Shown piece after piece: positions 7,545 through 17,408 of a stretch of 64,000 bases of DNA. A program made the translations under genes and the position numbers. The DNA comes from Rhynchopus sp. YZ270_cl-10. Lineage: Eukaryota > Euglenozoa > Diplonemea > Diplonemida > Diplonemidae. The number at the start of each line of letters is the position of its first letter. Positions within the stretch are counted from its first letter, which is position 1. The notes below the pieces were generated by a model. It ran no database searches. It was not told where the DNA came from and saw only the letters and a list, made by a program, of their open reading frames with translations. The stretch is from the NCBI GenBank assembly GCA_964035575.1, contig OZ037934.1:310001-374000 (forward strand), written 5' to 3'.

Positions 7545-10208
7545 TTATATAGACACGTTTGAAATCGTTTCAAGAAACTTGAAACCCGCCTTAGTCTCCT
7601 CCACCTGAACCTTGCACCTTTTAAGAACAGCGGTGCCCGTGTCCCTCTTTCTGGACCATACGTCCGCCGGCATGACCGTCGTGGACAACCAATGCGTAAC
7701 TAAGGTGGCGCCATGATCCTTCAACACTGTCTGTATGTAGCGGAGCCAAGAGTTACCCAGTCGCGTCTTTGAGTGTCCTTTCTCTAGGACATAACGCACG
7801 CTCTCGTTGTCGACCATGAGGCATACATGCTTATGCCCCAGCTCGACCGCACGCCTCACCCCTTTCGCCGCCGCGCGCAGTTCCAAGAAAAACATCTCTC
7901 CTGAGGTGTGCGTACCATCCCACGTCCCGTGCGAAGCCCAAGAATGCTTTTCGCCATGCTCACTGAAAACGCAACCCCATCCGAAAGTAGACGCGTCAGT
8001 CCACACCGCCACCGATGCCCAAGTAGGAAGGGGAGGAGGGATTGGCACCCATTGGTCAGTAGACAGGTGAGACCAAATGAGCCCGCGAATCTCGTTGCGC
8101 GCACCAGACGGAAGCGACACCAACTCGTCCCAGTTTTTCACCTTAGATGAGAGGCATCCTGCTTGCTGTCGAATGAACTGTAACGTGTCGCAGAAAAAGG
8201 CCAACGGCAGCGACATCACGTACGTCACACGGAATAACACACCCAGGTGTTCCCAGTACGTCCTGAGTGAGTGCGTCAATCCCTCAACACAGTCCGACAA
8301 GCCCTTAGCCGCATTCACTCGCCACTCCGTGGGGAACCGGAAGGCCAAGATACGCAAGTTCCACTCAATGCCCAGGTAAAGCACGACTTGGGAGGGGTGG
8401 TCCATGCTCTTACCCTCATTCACCTGTGCACCCATCTTCGCCAAACGGTCGCGAACGTACGCAGCTCGCACGCGCACCTCCAAAGCAGTCCCCCCCCAGA
8501 CCACAATGTCGTCCAGGTACACCGCAGCGGCCACAAGCAAAAGGGAACCCAATGCAGTCTCCGAAGTGACTTGGGCAATCAGGGGCGCGTGGCTAAAGCC
8601 CATCGGCAGCCTGGCCCATCGCCACCACGTAGCACCCGTTCGCACACAAAAATAGCCCGACACCTGATCTGAAAGAGGGAATTGGTTAAAAAACCCCTTT
8701 AGGTCAATGGTGATGGCGTACTTCGCGTCCGATCGTCTCAGCGATTCCCTCAAACGAATTGGGGTAATCAGCGAGAACTTTGGAGGCTTATCCAATCGGG
8801 AGTTGATCGGCCGTCCGTCCACCAGCAGTCGATGCTTGCTCGGATCGGATTTGGGTATCGTAAATAGCGATACCACCCCCCGTTTCGCGTCAGACCTGCT
8901 TAATTTCACCAAAGCGCCTGCCTCTTGGCATTGTCGAATAAAAGAAGGTTGGAGGTCCGTGCTTGGACCCGGGATCGGAACCGGTGAAGATAGGTTTTGA
9001 AATTTGTTGTCGGAGGTGCACCAATCCAATGAGCTGACGTCCTTACCCATCTCCTCCGCCAAGTCCCTGACCACTCCATAATTTATAGTCCCAGTAGGAA
9101 ATTCGTCCAAACGGCATCTTCCCTTAGGTGGCGCGGCAACAGGAAAACCAAAAAGCTCGCCTGAAAAAGATGTGCGAGAAGATTCGGGTATCGGTTGCTT
9201 TGGTTTATATTTACCTCCCGCTATCAAGAGTCTCACTGCAGTGTCCGGTACATCTCCTTCTCCTTCTTCAATTGATAAGTGTTCGTCGCGTTCAGATACC
9301 TCTGTGAGGTTGACCATCTGGCGTGTCGCAGGGTTCTCTGCAGGTCGTTGTCGTCTGCTCCCGTGAGTTGAACTTCTTGTGCTGCCCCCTTCTTGGTGGA
9401 GTGCAACCAAGTTCCCAACGGCATCGCTGCACGGATGGTCTTCTTTAATCTCTCGTAGGTCGAAGAGTTTCCCCCGAAAACGCAATCTTCTCCCGTCTGT
9501 GTTCTCCAAAAACGCACCGCAATCGCCGTCATCTTTCCCGGTGGCAGGTATATCGGAGGGCGTGCTTCCCGTGCCCCCTTCTCTTGTGCGAAGAGCTCTG
9601 CTCCCACTGTTGTTGGGTCCCCCCCCGCATTTTCTATCTCCCTCCAGTCGCGAGTTGTTGCGAAACGGATGTCTGGGAAGCGTGAACGGGTTATCCAAGT
9701 GATTGCGAAGAAAGCCGCCGCCACAGGGTCGTTTTGAAGTTTGTGTAACGTAGTCCAGGCTTGCCCCGTGCTCATCGACGGGCAAGGGGTTGTGCGTATC
9801 CCTGCGCACAAGCGGCGTAACGATCGCAGCGTCCGCATGACCCGCCGTGTCCGGACCCCCGTCACTCCTTCGTCTCTGCACATCCGCAAAATCGAGTGCA
9901 CGTATCCCTTGACAGACAGAGGGCTTGCTGTCTTCAGGGACATGTGCGCAAATCTCAGCACCGCTTCTTCTGCCGAGCATTTGCCGAGCGTTGCTCTGAA
10001 GTTGGTGAACCTTTTCCATAGTCGGGTTTTCTCCTGATCCGTAGAGGGAGCTGTTGCGAAGGAGTGCAGCGAGTCCCAAGAGGTCTTTGCATGGAGCTCC
10101 CTCCCCAGCTGTTTCCCGCTGCGAATTGTGAGGAATTGCTGATCCATTCTGAGCCGGTCGTTCCGCCACGATATCGTTGACACCTGTTTTAGGCACGGCG
10201 GAGGGCAC
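7545..10208 (-). CDS. reverse transcriptase-RNase H of the retrotransposon
   Basis: About 887 codons. The central part carries RT motifs, including a LVDGRPIN-type region and the YLDD active-site box; the C-terminal third is an RNase H domain opening with TDAS and containing ELRA and ADVWSR-like motifs, as in DIRS-group elements. The N-terminal third overlaps the recombinase frame and resembles nothing I know, so the true start may be further in. No integrase or protease domain was seen, consistent with recombinase-mediated insertion. Confidence 0.8.
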   Translation of the reverse strand: MPSAVPKTGVNDIVAERPAQNGSAIPHNSQRETAGEGAPCKDLLGLAALLRNSSLYGSGENPTMEKVHQLQSNARQMLGRRSGAEICAHVPEDSKPSVCQGIRALDFADVQRRRSDGGPDTAGHADAAIVTPLVRRDTHNPLPVDEHGASLDYVTQTSKRPCGGGFLRNHLDNPFTLPRHPFRNNSRLEGDRKCGGGPNNSGSRALRTREGGTGSTPSDIPATGKDDGDCGAFLENTDGRRLRFRGKLFDLREIKEDHPCSDAVGNLVALHQEGGSTRSSTHGSRRQRPAENPATRQMVNLTEVSERDEHLSIEEGEGDVPDTAVRLLIAGGKYKPKQPIPESSRTSFSGELFGFPVAAPPKGRCRLDEFPTGTINYGVVRDLAEEMGKDVSSLDWCTSDNKFQNLSSPVPIPGPSTDLQPSFIRQCQEAGALVKLSRSDAKRGVVSLFTIPKSDPSKHRLLVDGRPINSRLDKPPKFSLITPIRLRESLRRSDAKYAITIDLKGFFNQFPLSDQVSGYFCVRTGATWWRWARLPMGFSHAPLIAQVTSETALGSLLLVAAAVYLDDIVVWGGTALEVRVRAAYVRDRLAKMGAQVNEGKSMDHPSQVVLYLGIEWNLRILAFRFPTEWRVNAAKGLSDCVEGLTHSLRTYWEHLGVLFRVTYVMSLPLAFFCDTLQFIRQQAGCLSSKVKNWDELVSLPSGARNEIRGLIWSHLSTDQWVPIPPPLPTWASVAVWTDASTFGWGCVFSEHGEKHSWASHGTWDGTHTSGEMFFLELRAAAKGVRRAVELGHKHVCLMVDNESVRYVLEKGHSKTRLGNSWLRYIQTVLKDHGATLVTHWLSTTVMPADVWSRKRDTGTAVLKRCKVQVEETKAGFKFLETISNVSI

Positions 10209-10279
10209 GACTTCGGTGGTGGCTGTACTCTGCTCCTGACGGGTGTTTCCTCTTTCATTCTGCTCGAACGCAACCCCAA
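9233..10279 (-). CDS. tyrosine recombinase-like protein of the retrotransposon
   Basis: About 348 codons, overlapping the RT frame in another phase. The C-terminus has the H-x-R ... Y pattern of tyrosine recombinases (LRHARWSTSQRYLN). It would integrate the DNA copy by site-specific strand exchange in place of an integrase. Assignment rests on the C-terminal motif and on the partner RT frame. Confidence 0.65.
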   Translation of the reverse strand: MGLRSSRMKEETPVRSRVQPPPKSCPPPCLKQVSTISWRNDRLRMDQQFLTIRSGKQLGRELHAKTSWDSLHSFATAPSTDQEKTRLWKRFTNFRATLGKCSAEEAVLRFAHMSLKTASPLSVKGYVHSILRMCRDEGVTGVRTRRVMRTLRSLRRLCAGIRTTPCPSMSTGQAWTTLHKLQNDPVAAAFFAITWITRSRFPDIRFATTRDWREIENAGGDPTTVGAELFAQEKGAREARPPIYLPPGKMTAIAVRFWRTQTGEDCVFGGNSSTYERLKKTIRAAMPLGTWLHSTKKGAAQEVQLTGADDNDLQRTLRHARWSTSQRYLNATNTYQLKKEKEMYRTLQ

Positions 10280-10818
10280 ATGGCCATTTTACCCAACATG
10301 GCCAAAACCGTCAAAAGCCACTTTTTCACTATTTTTTTTGCATTTTTTCATATTCTGAGGTGCCCTAATCATGGATTTTCGGGTCTCAGGGTGTTTCTGA
10401 CCCATTTCTGGGGGGTATGAGGGGTGTTGACAGGTTTTTTGCTCACAAAACCACTTTTTCCAAAAATGCCTCACCCGTCCTGAAGGTTTTGCCCCCCCCT
10501 ACCCCCCCCCCCCCCCCCCCTTCACCACAACACTTCGCAGAAAAAAAACTCTTTGTTCACAGCTTGTTTTGCGTCTTCCGCAGTTTACAAACTTTTCGCC
10601 GGGGGGCTTTTTTCGCGGCTTAGGCCGTACGTCGCACATTACGTATCACTACACAAACCACCACCTGCAGCAATAACTCCCTGATTTGAAAACACACACC
10701 CACACCATCTCAGCCCCCCCCTCCTTTCTCCCTTCACCCCCCCTCTAACTACACAAAGATCGATGTAACTGCGAAGTGCACAGCCCCCACCTTCCCCCTC
10801 TCTTTCCTTTAGCCTGCG
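10280..10818. other. spacer with palindrome-related repeat and poly-C
   Basis: 10287-10475 resembles the outer part of the 1.2 kb palindrome at 48268-49465 (shared CCCAACATGGCCAAAAC and the TTTTTCACTATTTTTTT region). A poly-C run lies at about 10500-10520. A pyrimidine tract ending in TTTAG (AG at 10811-10812) precedes the channel gene. Confidence 0.55.
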
Positions 10819-13800
10819 ATGGGCGAGGGGGGCTCGTTACGTCTCAACACTGCGTTCAAGACCGGCGAGCAGAGCCCACGCGACGACCATGCCCGTGAGA
10901 CCAACTACACCGGGTGGTCCCCAACCCAGCAGCTGGCTAGCTCTGTTCACCTGCATTCTGAGGGATCCGATTCGGGGCATGGGTCGGGAAAGTTCAGTAC
11001 ACAAGGGGTGATGGACCTGCTCAAGCGCATTATACATACTCAGGAACGTGACCAACTCCGGTTGGACCAGATTCAACAACAGCTTCAAGGCACAGCACAG
11101 CTGCTCGGCTCGCTTGGCAAGATAGTCGCAGCAGAGTCGGTTATGTTGCAGGAATTACGGAAGGATCTGACAGTACGCCCGCCCCCACCAAAGAGGATGA
11201 ACTCCATGGGGTTTCAGGCGTTGACAAGCCCGGAGCATGTAGACGCGCCGTCGGACCGAGACAAGAGAAGAGGCTCAGCGTTTACCTCCGTCGATCCATT
11301 CGCAGATGTGTTGCGTCATATAAAAAAGGATTCGGACCCAGAGCGCAACGCATTCAGCCCAACAAGATCGGGCAGCGGGGTGATCTCTCCGACCTCACCT
11401 GGCATCACATCCCCAGCCCCACGATCGCCTTCAGTGGCGATACCTACATCACCCAAAGGCTCTAATAGGCCTTCAATAGCAGTACCTACCTCACCACTAG
11501 GCTCTAGTGCACCACGAGCAACATCGCCAAAAAGCTCGAAAAATAATAGGCCTTCAGTGTCAGTACCTACATCACCCAAAGGATCTAATAGGCCTTCAGT
11601 AGCGGTACCTACGTCACCAAAAGGTAGTGCTCCACGAGCAACATCGCCAAAAAGCCCGGGAGGGGCGGCGAAGCTTTCATCATCTGGGTGTCTCAGCGTA
11701 TCACTAGGGTCGCAAAAAAAGCCGGAGTGGAGCACAGACTTTGGGAAGGAAATTTCGATAGATTTTGAAGATGGGCAGGAGGTGCCGTCTAGGCGGACTT
11801 CTGCACAGAGGCCGACGCTGCCGGGGATACCGACGGTGCCATCGGAAGAGTCGTTGTACGCAGCAGCGCGCGGGGAGCAGGCGGTGAGCTGCCACAACGA
11901 GAGCAAAGGGATCTGCGCGGGGGGGTGCGTCTGCAAGGAGCTGAAGGAGTTTTCACAGTCCGGCGGCAACCAGGTCCTCTCGATTCCGCAGCCGATGCCG
12001 CACCTCTGCACTCCCATAGCCATACCAGGCGAGGGGCCGAAGGAGGCTGTCACCCCCTCCCAAGGCTCTGTCGCGAGCGACGCTCATATGTTTGGCTTCA
12101 AAGTCGAGCAAGCCGAACGCAACCTTGCAGCCAACAAACTCTTCGAAATGGGGAAGTACATCATCCTCCCGGACTCTACCCTGCGGAAAACCCTGGACCT
12201 CATGTACACCACCGTTGCGATGGTCGAAGTCATCTGGGTGGCCCTCTCAGTAACGTGGCCGGAGACCTGCTCGAAGCTGTCTCTCCTCTTGATGTCCTTT
12301 GTGATGTTCGCTTTCCACAGTGTGTTTGTGTATTGGGTGTCGCGCACCGCGATATTGACGGATTACTCATTGGAAGACAGAACGTTGGGGCAGATTCGAA
12401 GGCAATACGCGAGGTCTTGGCTTGTGTTTGACGTGGTGACGTCGGTTCCGTACGAACTGCTTGCGGTGTGGTTTGACTGGGGGGTGTATTTTGGGTTTCC
12501 AAAACTGCTGCATGTGTTGCGCATTCCGTCGCTCTTTGCGTCTGCGAATCCGTTGCGACAGCCGCCCGGGTGGGTGACCATATTAAAAACATCTTTTGGT
12601 GCGTTGTGGTGTGTCAACGTCATTGCGTTCATCTTCACGAACATCGAAGGGGTCAGCAAGGACGATGTGAACTACCCCGATGTGGGTTCGGTGCAGCTCT
12701 TCGATCAATACCTACATGGGGTCTACTGGGCGACAATCACGCTGTCCTCTGTTGGGTTTGGCGACATCGTCCCGACAACACGGTGGTCTCGAGTCTTATC
12801 GATTGTTGTCATCTTCTTTTCTGTCATCATTCTCTCTTGTATTACGGGGCAGATCGCGTCTTCGGTTATCCGTCTGGACGCCTTTCAACAAGGTGTTCAA
12901 GAAAAGAAGTCCAAGCTGTATTCATTGATGAACCGCTATGATGTCCCATGGGTCGTGCAAAAGGGTGCCTTCTCGATTTACCCGACGCTGCTTGAGACCT
13001 CGCTGAAGGATTATTTTGAGATTCTTGGCGACCTTCCGCCGTTCATGCAGGATAAGGTGATTTTGTGTATTAAACGCAAGATTGTGTCTCAGGTGCCTTT
13101 GTTTCAAGGCATCGACGAGTCTACACTGACCGCCTTGGCTGCCGTGACACAGCAGATTCTTGTCCCCCCGTATGAGTACGTCATCGTCGAGGGTGAGGTA
13201 GGAGAGGAGATGTTCTTCCTTGCACAAGGTATAGTGGAGGTGTTGCTGTCGCATGGCGGTGCTGAAGTCTGTGCTGCGACCCTCAAATCTGGGTCATGGT
13301 TCGGTGAGATTGCGCTGTTAAGGGATACGTATAGAACTGCGTCGGTCCGTTCTGTGACTGCATGCTCCTGTTTTAAGCTTCAAAAACAGGATTTTAATGG
13401 AATTTTGCGTGTTTTCCCTGAATTTGAAAGCAAAATTAAAGAGTCCGTTGCCTCGCGCATTGTTGAAATTGAGCAGAACAAAGTGAACGAAAAGGACACT
13501 GAGTCTGACGAAGAGTCGAGGGTGGTCGAACCGCCGGTGTTCGCGACTGTATTGCAAGGAGGGGATCTGGACTTTGAGTCTGTCACGGACCGGCAGGGGA
13601 TTTCGTTCCGTGACTATGCGAGCGACCGGGATTTCTCCTTCCGACAAACGGTGCCGAAGGAAAGGGACAAAGACGGCGTCGACATTACCACCCCGAAGCT
13701 GGGCAACAGAGATGCGCCCAACAAACGCTCATTCCGAGCGGACCGCGCAGACCGACCTGCCATCCCACGCTCACCACGCGCAGTACGCGCGGCCGTCCTG

Positions 13801-14520
13801 CGAAGCTCCATCTGCGCCCCTGAAGGAGAACCCCAAGACACCGCCAGCCTCGCCTCTAAGCAGAGCGTCCGAGACCCAAAAAATGCGCTCCACTTCTACC
13901 AGGCAAACCCTTTGATTAAAAAGGGGCAGGTATGCTTTTGGGGGAGGAGAGGGGAGGAGAGGGGAGGAGAGAGGAGGGGAAGAAATAATGAGGTGTTTTC
14001 TTAAGATAGGGTAGATGCAGATCAGATGTAGGATTGTTTTACTAAAAAGGGTTGTGCCTTTGTAAGTTGTTATTTTGCTCTTGATTTAGAAGATATGGAA
14101 ACGGATTTGGTTTTCCCATTAAATTTTCAACGAAATAAAGCAAATATTCACCGAATGCAAATATGTGTAAGCAAAAATAATACCGTATTCGTACAAAAAA
14201 AAAAAAAAATCGACTGTACTAATGTTCGACCTTTTTTCCCCAGGATTTTTCTTGGAAGTTCGACCTTTTTTACGAATAACTTGTACAAATACAGTAACTG
14301 ACCTCCCCTTTAACGTTCTCTATGTGCGCATTAAAAAACAACAACAACACCACCACAGGGCAACCCTCTAGTCCGATCCATATCTGCGAGTTCGTTCAAG
14401 CTAGACCGGGTGCTGCGGAAGAGCAACGTCGCCGCATCCGCTGCCCCTTCCTTCGATGGGGGAAGCCGGCATCACCTAGACAACATTGACACGAAATGTG
14501 ATGACGAATCAGGTTTGTGA
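10819..14520 (+). CDS. cyclic-nucleotide-binding-domain potassium channel, two exons
   Basis: Proposed exons 10819-13929 and 14359-14520; read without splicing, the first frame stops at 14004 in purine-rich repeat. Residues 1-410 are a disordered Ser/Pro-rich region with repeated VPTSPKGS-type units. Residues 445-700 hold six membrane helices; the pore helix and filter SVGFGD (about residues 645-652) indicate potassium selectivity. The fourth helix has few positive charges, so strong voltage sensing is doubtful. A C-linker and a cyclic-nucleotide-binding domain follow (about 757-875), with the phosphate-binding cassette FGEIALLRDTYRTASV including its arginine. The EAG/HCN/CNG superfamily is clear; ligand and subfamily are not. 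The start follows CTTTAG (AG 10811-10812) by 6 bases. It would act at the plasma or flagellar membrane (inference). Confidence 0.85.
13930..14358 (+). other. probable cis-spliced intron of the channel gene
   Basis: Donor CAG then GTATGC at 13930; acceptor ACCACAG with AG at 14357-14358. Splicing in phase 0 joins a 53-codon GC-balanced frame that ends in TGA at 14518-14520, while the intron is AT-rich with purine repeats. It contains one copy of dispersed element N (about 14190-14300). Confidence 0.65.
14190..14300 (+). repeat. dispersed element N (copy 1, inside an intron)
   Basis: Contains GTACTAATGTTCGACC, a pyrimidine run ending CCCCAG, GGATTTTTCTTGGAAG and a second GTTCGACC, enclosed by inverted ATTCGTA / TACGAAT arms. 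A related copy lies at 58003-58133, again near a possible splice site. Confidence 0.6.
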
Positions 14521-14719
14521 CCTATTCTCTCTTTGAAGTGCGGCTCACCGCACTTCTCTTCCTTCCCGCCCGTAAATGGGTGTATCTTCGCGTATTGCAC
14601 GGATACGCACAACAATGCACCCACGTGCCCTTGCTAAGGTAACGTTCTTGCAGAATGCGCGTGAAAACACGCTGGGCGGCACCCGTTTTCGTTATCTTTT
14701 AAGTAGAATAGAAGCCTTC

Positions 14720-14800
14720 GGGCGACATTGAGTACAGATCCTGCACTAGCAGGTGATTGTCGACACAACAACAAAGCACACACCCACCACAGAGTTGTCG
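14720..14800 (+). repeat. family J hairpin repeat
   Basis: GACATTGAGTACAGATCCTG start, CCTGC / GCAGG stem with loop ACTA, then GTGATTGTCGACA. Close copies lie at about 15930-15990 and 21838-21905. Confidence 0.6.
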
Positions 14801-14937
14801 CAACCGTCCTTAGATTCAAAGGGAGTGCGATGATATGTTCCGCGCAAAAGGGCTTTAAAAAACAACTGAAAAAAACCCCATTCTGCCCCCCGTTTGACCC
14901 AGCATCCTAGAATTGGGCCCATCTTAACCGTTTCTTT

Positions 14938-14980
14938 AAGGTGACTAAGCACGAGAGGCATCATAAAAAAACTTTTCTTT
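14938..14980 (+). repeat. family A module, 3'-degenerate
   Basis: AAGGTGACTAAGC and loop ACGAGAG are intact; the right arm is reduced to GGCATCAT. It is followed directly by a partial family B unit (CCACGAGAGGGCTCG). Confidence 0.5.
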
Positions 14981-15178
14981 TGGTACAATGCCACGAGAGG
15001 GCTCGAATGCTTTCTTCTGCTGTACATTCCTTTCTTTGTGTGTCCGTGTTGCAACACAGGAACCATCTTGTTTTTGATCGTGATGCAGTATATTTAAGGG
15101 GGGTTTTTATTGTACTTTCAACTTCTCTTCCATTCGTTTCACCCCCTATGATTTTGTTTTCTTGGCCTCACCCCCCTC

Positions 15179-15500
15179 GGCATACCCTGAAGGCGAATTC
15201 GTATTCGCCCTATATTCGGATCTGAATACGATATTCAAATCCGAATATAAGGTGAATACGAGTTCGCCTTCAGGGTATGCCTAGTGGTACGTACTGTGAT
15301 AATTGCCTATCATAATACACATCACAATACAGCTGTATTGTGATGTGTATTATGTATTATGATAGGCAATCATCACAGTACGTACCACTAGGCATACCCT
15401 GAAGGCGAACTCGTATTCACCTTATATTTGGATCCGAATACGATATTCAAATCCGAATATAGGGCGAATACGAATTCGCCTTGGGGTATGACTAGGCTAA
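15179..15500. mobile_element. U-V-U array of three palindromes (foldback/MITE-like)
   Basis: Two copies of a roughly 100 bp palindrome U (ends GGCATACCCTGAAGGCG and complement) flank a roughly 110 bp palindrome V (arms starting TAGTGGTACGTACTGTGAT). The whole block is also an inverted repeat. A further U-like copy lies at 33370-33475 and a half copy at 24836-24905. No protein is encoded. Confidence 0.75.
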
Positions 15501-15739
15501 TAGTAGTATTGCTCCGCAGGCAGATATAACGGACAGTAATATACCCTTGCCAGACTAACCCATAAAACCCAACCCATTTTTGAAAATTTGAGAAAAGACG
15601 TGTACCTCAGAAAGGTATATGCCTTGCGAGGGTTTTTCTTTGGTTATATTAAGTACTCTCGAGGCTCACCGTTGGAAGACCTGCGAGGGGGCCAACCTCA
15701 CTTCATGAAAAAACAACAGCATTTTTTTTTTTTTTTCGA

Positions 15740-15860
15740 ACACACTTTTTGCGGTTCTGGGAACGAACCGCGCTGCAGAGCCACGCCTCACCAAACAGGT
15801 CGAGGTGCTTTTCACAACCTCTCATGAGGTGTTTTTTTTTCGTGTGATGAGTATTAAGTT
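15740..15860 (+). repeat. family P repeat
   Basis: ACACTTTTTGCGGTTC, a GCGGTTC / GAACCGC hairpin with a 7-base loop, then GCCACGCCTCACCAAACAGG. A second copy at 54440-54560 lacks the inner loop but keeps the rest. It recalls a tRNA arm, but no full tRNA can be drawn. Confidence 0.55.
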
Positions 15861-16173
15861 TCTATTTTTGTTTTTTTGTTTAGCGCTCTCTCAGCTTTTA
15901 CAAGTTGTGCGAAAGGGAAATAAAAAAACGGGCGACATTGAGTACAGATCCTGCACTAGCAGGTGATTGGGATTGTCGACATAACAAAAAAGCATCACGT
16001 GTTCCCACGTGTAGTTTTGTTCTCTTTCGCTCTGCCAATGCAGTGTGCCTGCGCGTCTTGGTCTCTGAGCTCCACCCCATATACCCCTCCATCTAGCCTT
16101 ATTTCCATTGTCCTCCTCCCCCTCTAAAGGCCAGAGAACACCGTTGCCATGGTGTCTTTCTGTTTTTTTTTAA

Positions 16174-16302
16174 AGGTGATAAACAATGGAGTCCAACCGA
16201 AAAAGGCGGACCCCCTGAGTCCTCTTGCCGGACTCAGGGGTGAGTTCGCCATAGACTGGGAACTGGGTTCTCTGGGCCTGGCGGACTCCACCGTTCACAC
16301 CC
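16174..16302 (+). ncRNA. candidate three-way-junction structured RNA element
   Basis: The closing stem pairs TGGAGTCC (16187-16194) with GGACTCCA (16283-16290). One branch pairs GGCGGA (16205-16210) with TTCGCC (16245-16250) and continues as a perfect 11-bp stem, CCCCTGAGTCC (16212-16222) with GGACTCAGGGG (16230-16240). A second branch, GGGAAC with GTTCTC, follows. It begins with AAAGGTGAT like family A and is followed by a family B unit. Expression is unknown. Confidence 0.45.
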
Positions 16303-16310
16303 CCCCTTTT

Positions 16311-16390
16311 TTTTTTGGTACACCCGGTCATTTGAACGAACACTGTTGTTAGAGGGCTTTGTATTTCAAATCAACCTTTTTTTTTTGTCA
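16311..16390 (+). repeat. family B module
   Basis: GGTACACCCGGTCATTTG, then GAGGGCTTTGTATTTCAAAT and CAACC plus T tract. Lies directly behind the three-way-junction element. Confidence 0.55.
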
Positions 16391-17343
16391 GACAACGCAG
16401 CAGTTGTCGGAAATATAGGGTAAATGTCAGGAGCACCAACTTCCTCTTTTTGTTTATATTGTTTCATGCTTTCTCCAATGAAATCATTTTGTGTCGCTCG
16501 AGAATGAAAGCGTTACCACTTTTGAGACAGAATACAACCTTCAAGGAGGCAATACTTATATTTTAACCTCTGGTGAAGGAGGGTTTTTTTTGTTTTTGAG
16601 TTTGGCTCCTTTTGAAAAAAAAAAACATACATAACGCCAGAGCACCGACATTTCCCCATTTTACCCTTTTTTAACTCCTCCTAAAACGAAAATAAAATAA
16701 AATAAAAAGCAAATAAGACACCCCCAGCTCTGCCCCCCATTTTTTTTCAGATTCTCTCTTCTCTTCAGTGAGGCTTATGTGTTTGACACCACCCTAAGGA
16801 TTGCATACCAATGCCAGTTAGCCTCCTTGGTCCGTTGTTTCAAGATAGGTGTGCAATGGATGTGAAGGCGTGGTGTGCATGCCATTACTAGATGTGCACA
16901 TACCCGTAGCCGTTTGGGTTTTAATAGGCATCCCCCTCCTAATGTTGCTTCGCATGAAAACAAAATTTTGTTCTCTTTGTGCATACTGCTACCCGCGAGG
17001 GGTGTCATGCAACCATACCTGAACACATTACCTCCTTTGTTTTTTTTGAACATTGTTTTTACTGCAGGAGGAGCCGCAAAGTAGAGAGGTGAGAAAGGTG
17101 GTACCTCGAGGTACCAAATATGCGCGGGGTACCCTTAGCAGTTCATACTGATCCCAACCCCAAACCCCTTTTTGTTTCCCCCCCACCCCACCCCACCCTC
17201 CCACCCCCAAAATAGGGACACACTACGAGAAGGGACACACACACACCCCTGCCCCCTTTTTTTTGTCCCATTCCACACAAAAACCCCCTCCTCCTCCCTC
17301 CTATTCCCCCTGGGAGGCCCCCCTGTTTGATTTTTTTTTAAAA

Positions 17344-17406
17344 AAGGTGACTAAGCACGAGAGGCTTAGGGTCATCTTATAAACTTTTTTTTCTCTCTCC
17401 TTTTAG
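17344..17406 (+). promoter_or_regulatory. family A hairpin running into a trans-splice acceptor
   Basis: Outer arms AAGGTGAC and GTCATCTT, inner arms TAAGC and GCTTA, loop ACGAGAG. Then ATAAAC, a branch-site-like sequence, an uninterrupted T/C tract and TTTTAG with AG at 17405-17406, two bases before the ATG at 17409. This copy ties the hairpin family directly to a gene start. Confidence 0.65.
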
Positions 17407-17408
17407 AA

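Larger units (their letters stand above)
7545..10279 (-). mobile_element. tyrosine-recombinase retrotransposon (DIRS/VIPER/TATE-like), coding core
   Basis: Two overlapping minus-strand frames: a tyrosine-recombinase-like frame upstream and a reverse transcriptase-RNase H frame downstream. Recombinase before RT is the order described for VIPER and TATE elements of trypanosomatids and differs from classical DIRS-1. The core looks essentially whole in its two frames, which suggests a young insertion. A separate gag-like frame and the terminal repeats were not identified, so the element ends are unknown. It is the only clear protein-coding locus on the minus strand. Confidence 0.8.
14521..17408. 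other. gene-free region with structured repeats
   Basis: Holds two family J copies (14720, 15930), a family A copy (14938), the triple palindrome 15179-15500, a family P hairpin (15740-15830, GCGGTTC / GAACCGC stem) and the three-way-junction candidate 16174-16302 with a B copy behind it. From 17160 it is C- and T-rich and leads into the next gene's acceptor. No coding frame was convincing. Confidence 0.6.

Noticed and set aside
15752-15815. Possible tRNA gene (7-base-pair hairpin GCGGTTC / GAACCGC)
   Set aside because: No acceptor, D or anticodon arms could be placed; kept as family P repeat.
17344-17406. TTAGGG in family A as telomeric repeat
   Set aside because: Single TTAGGG within a hairpin arm, never in tandem.
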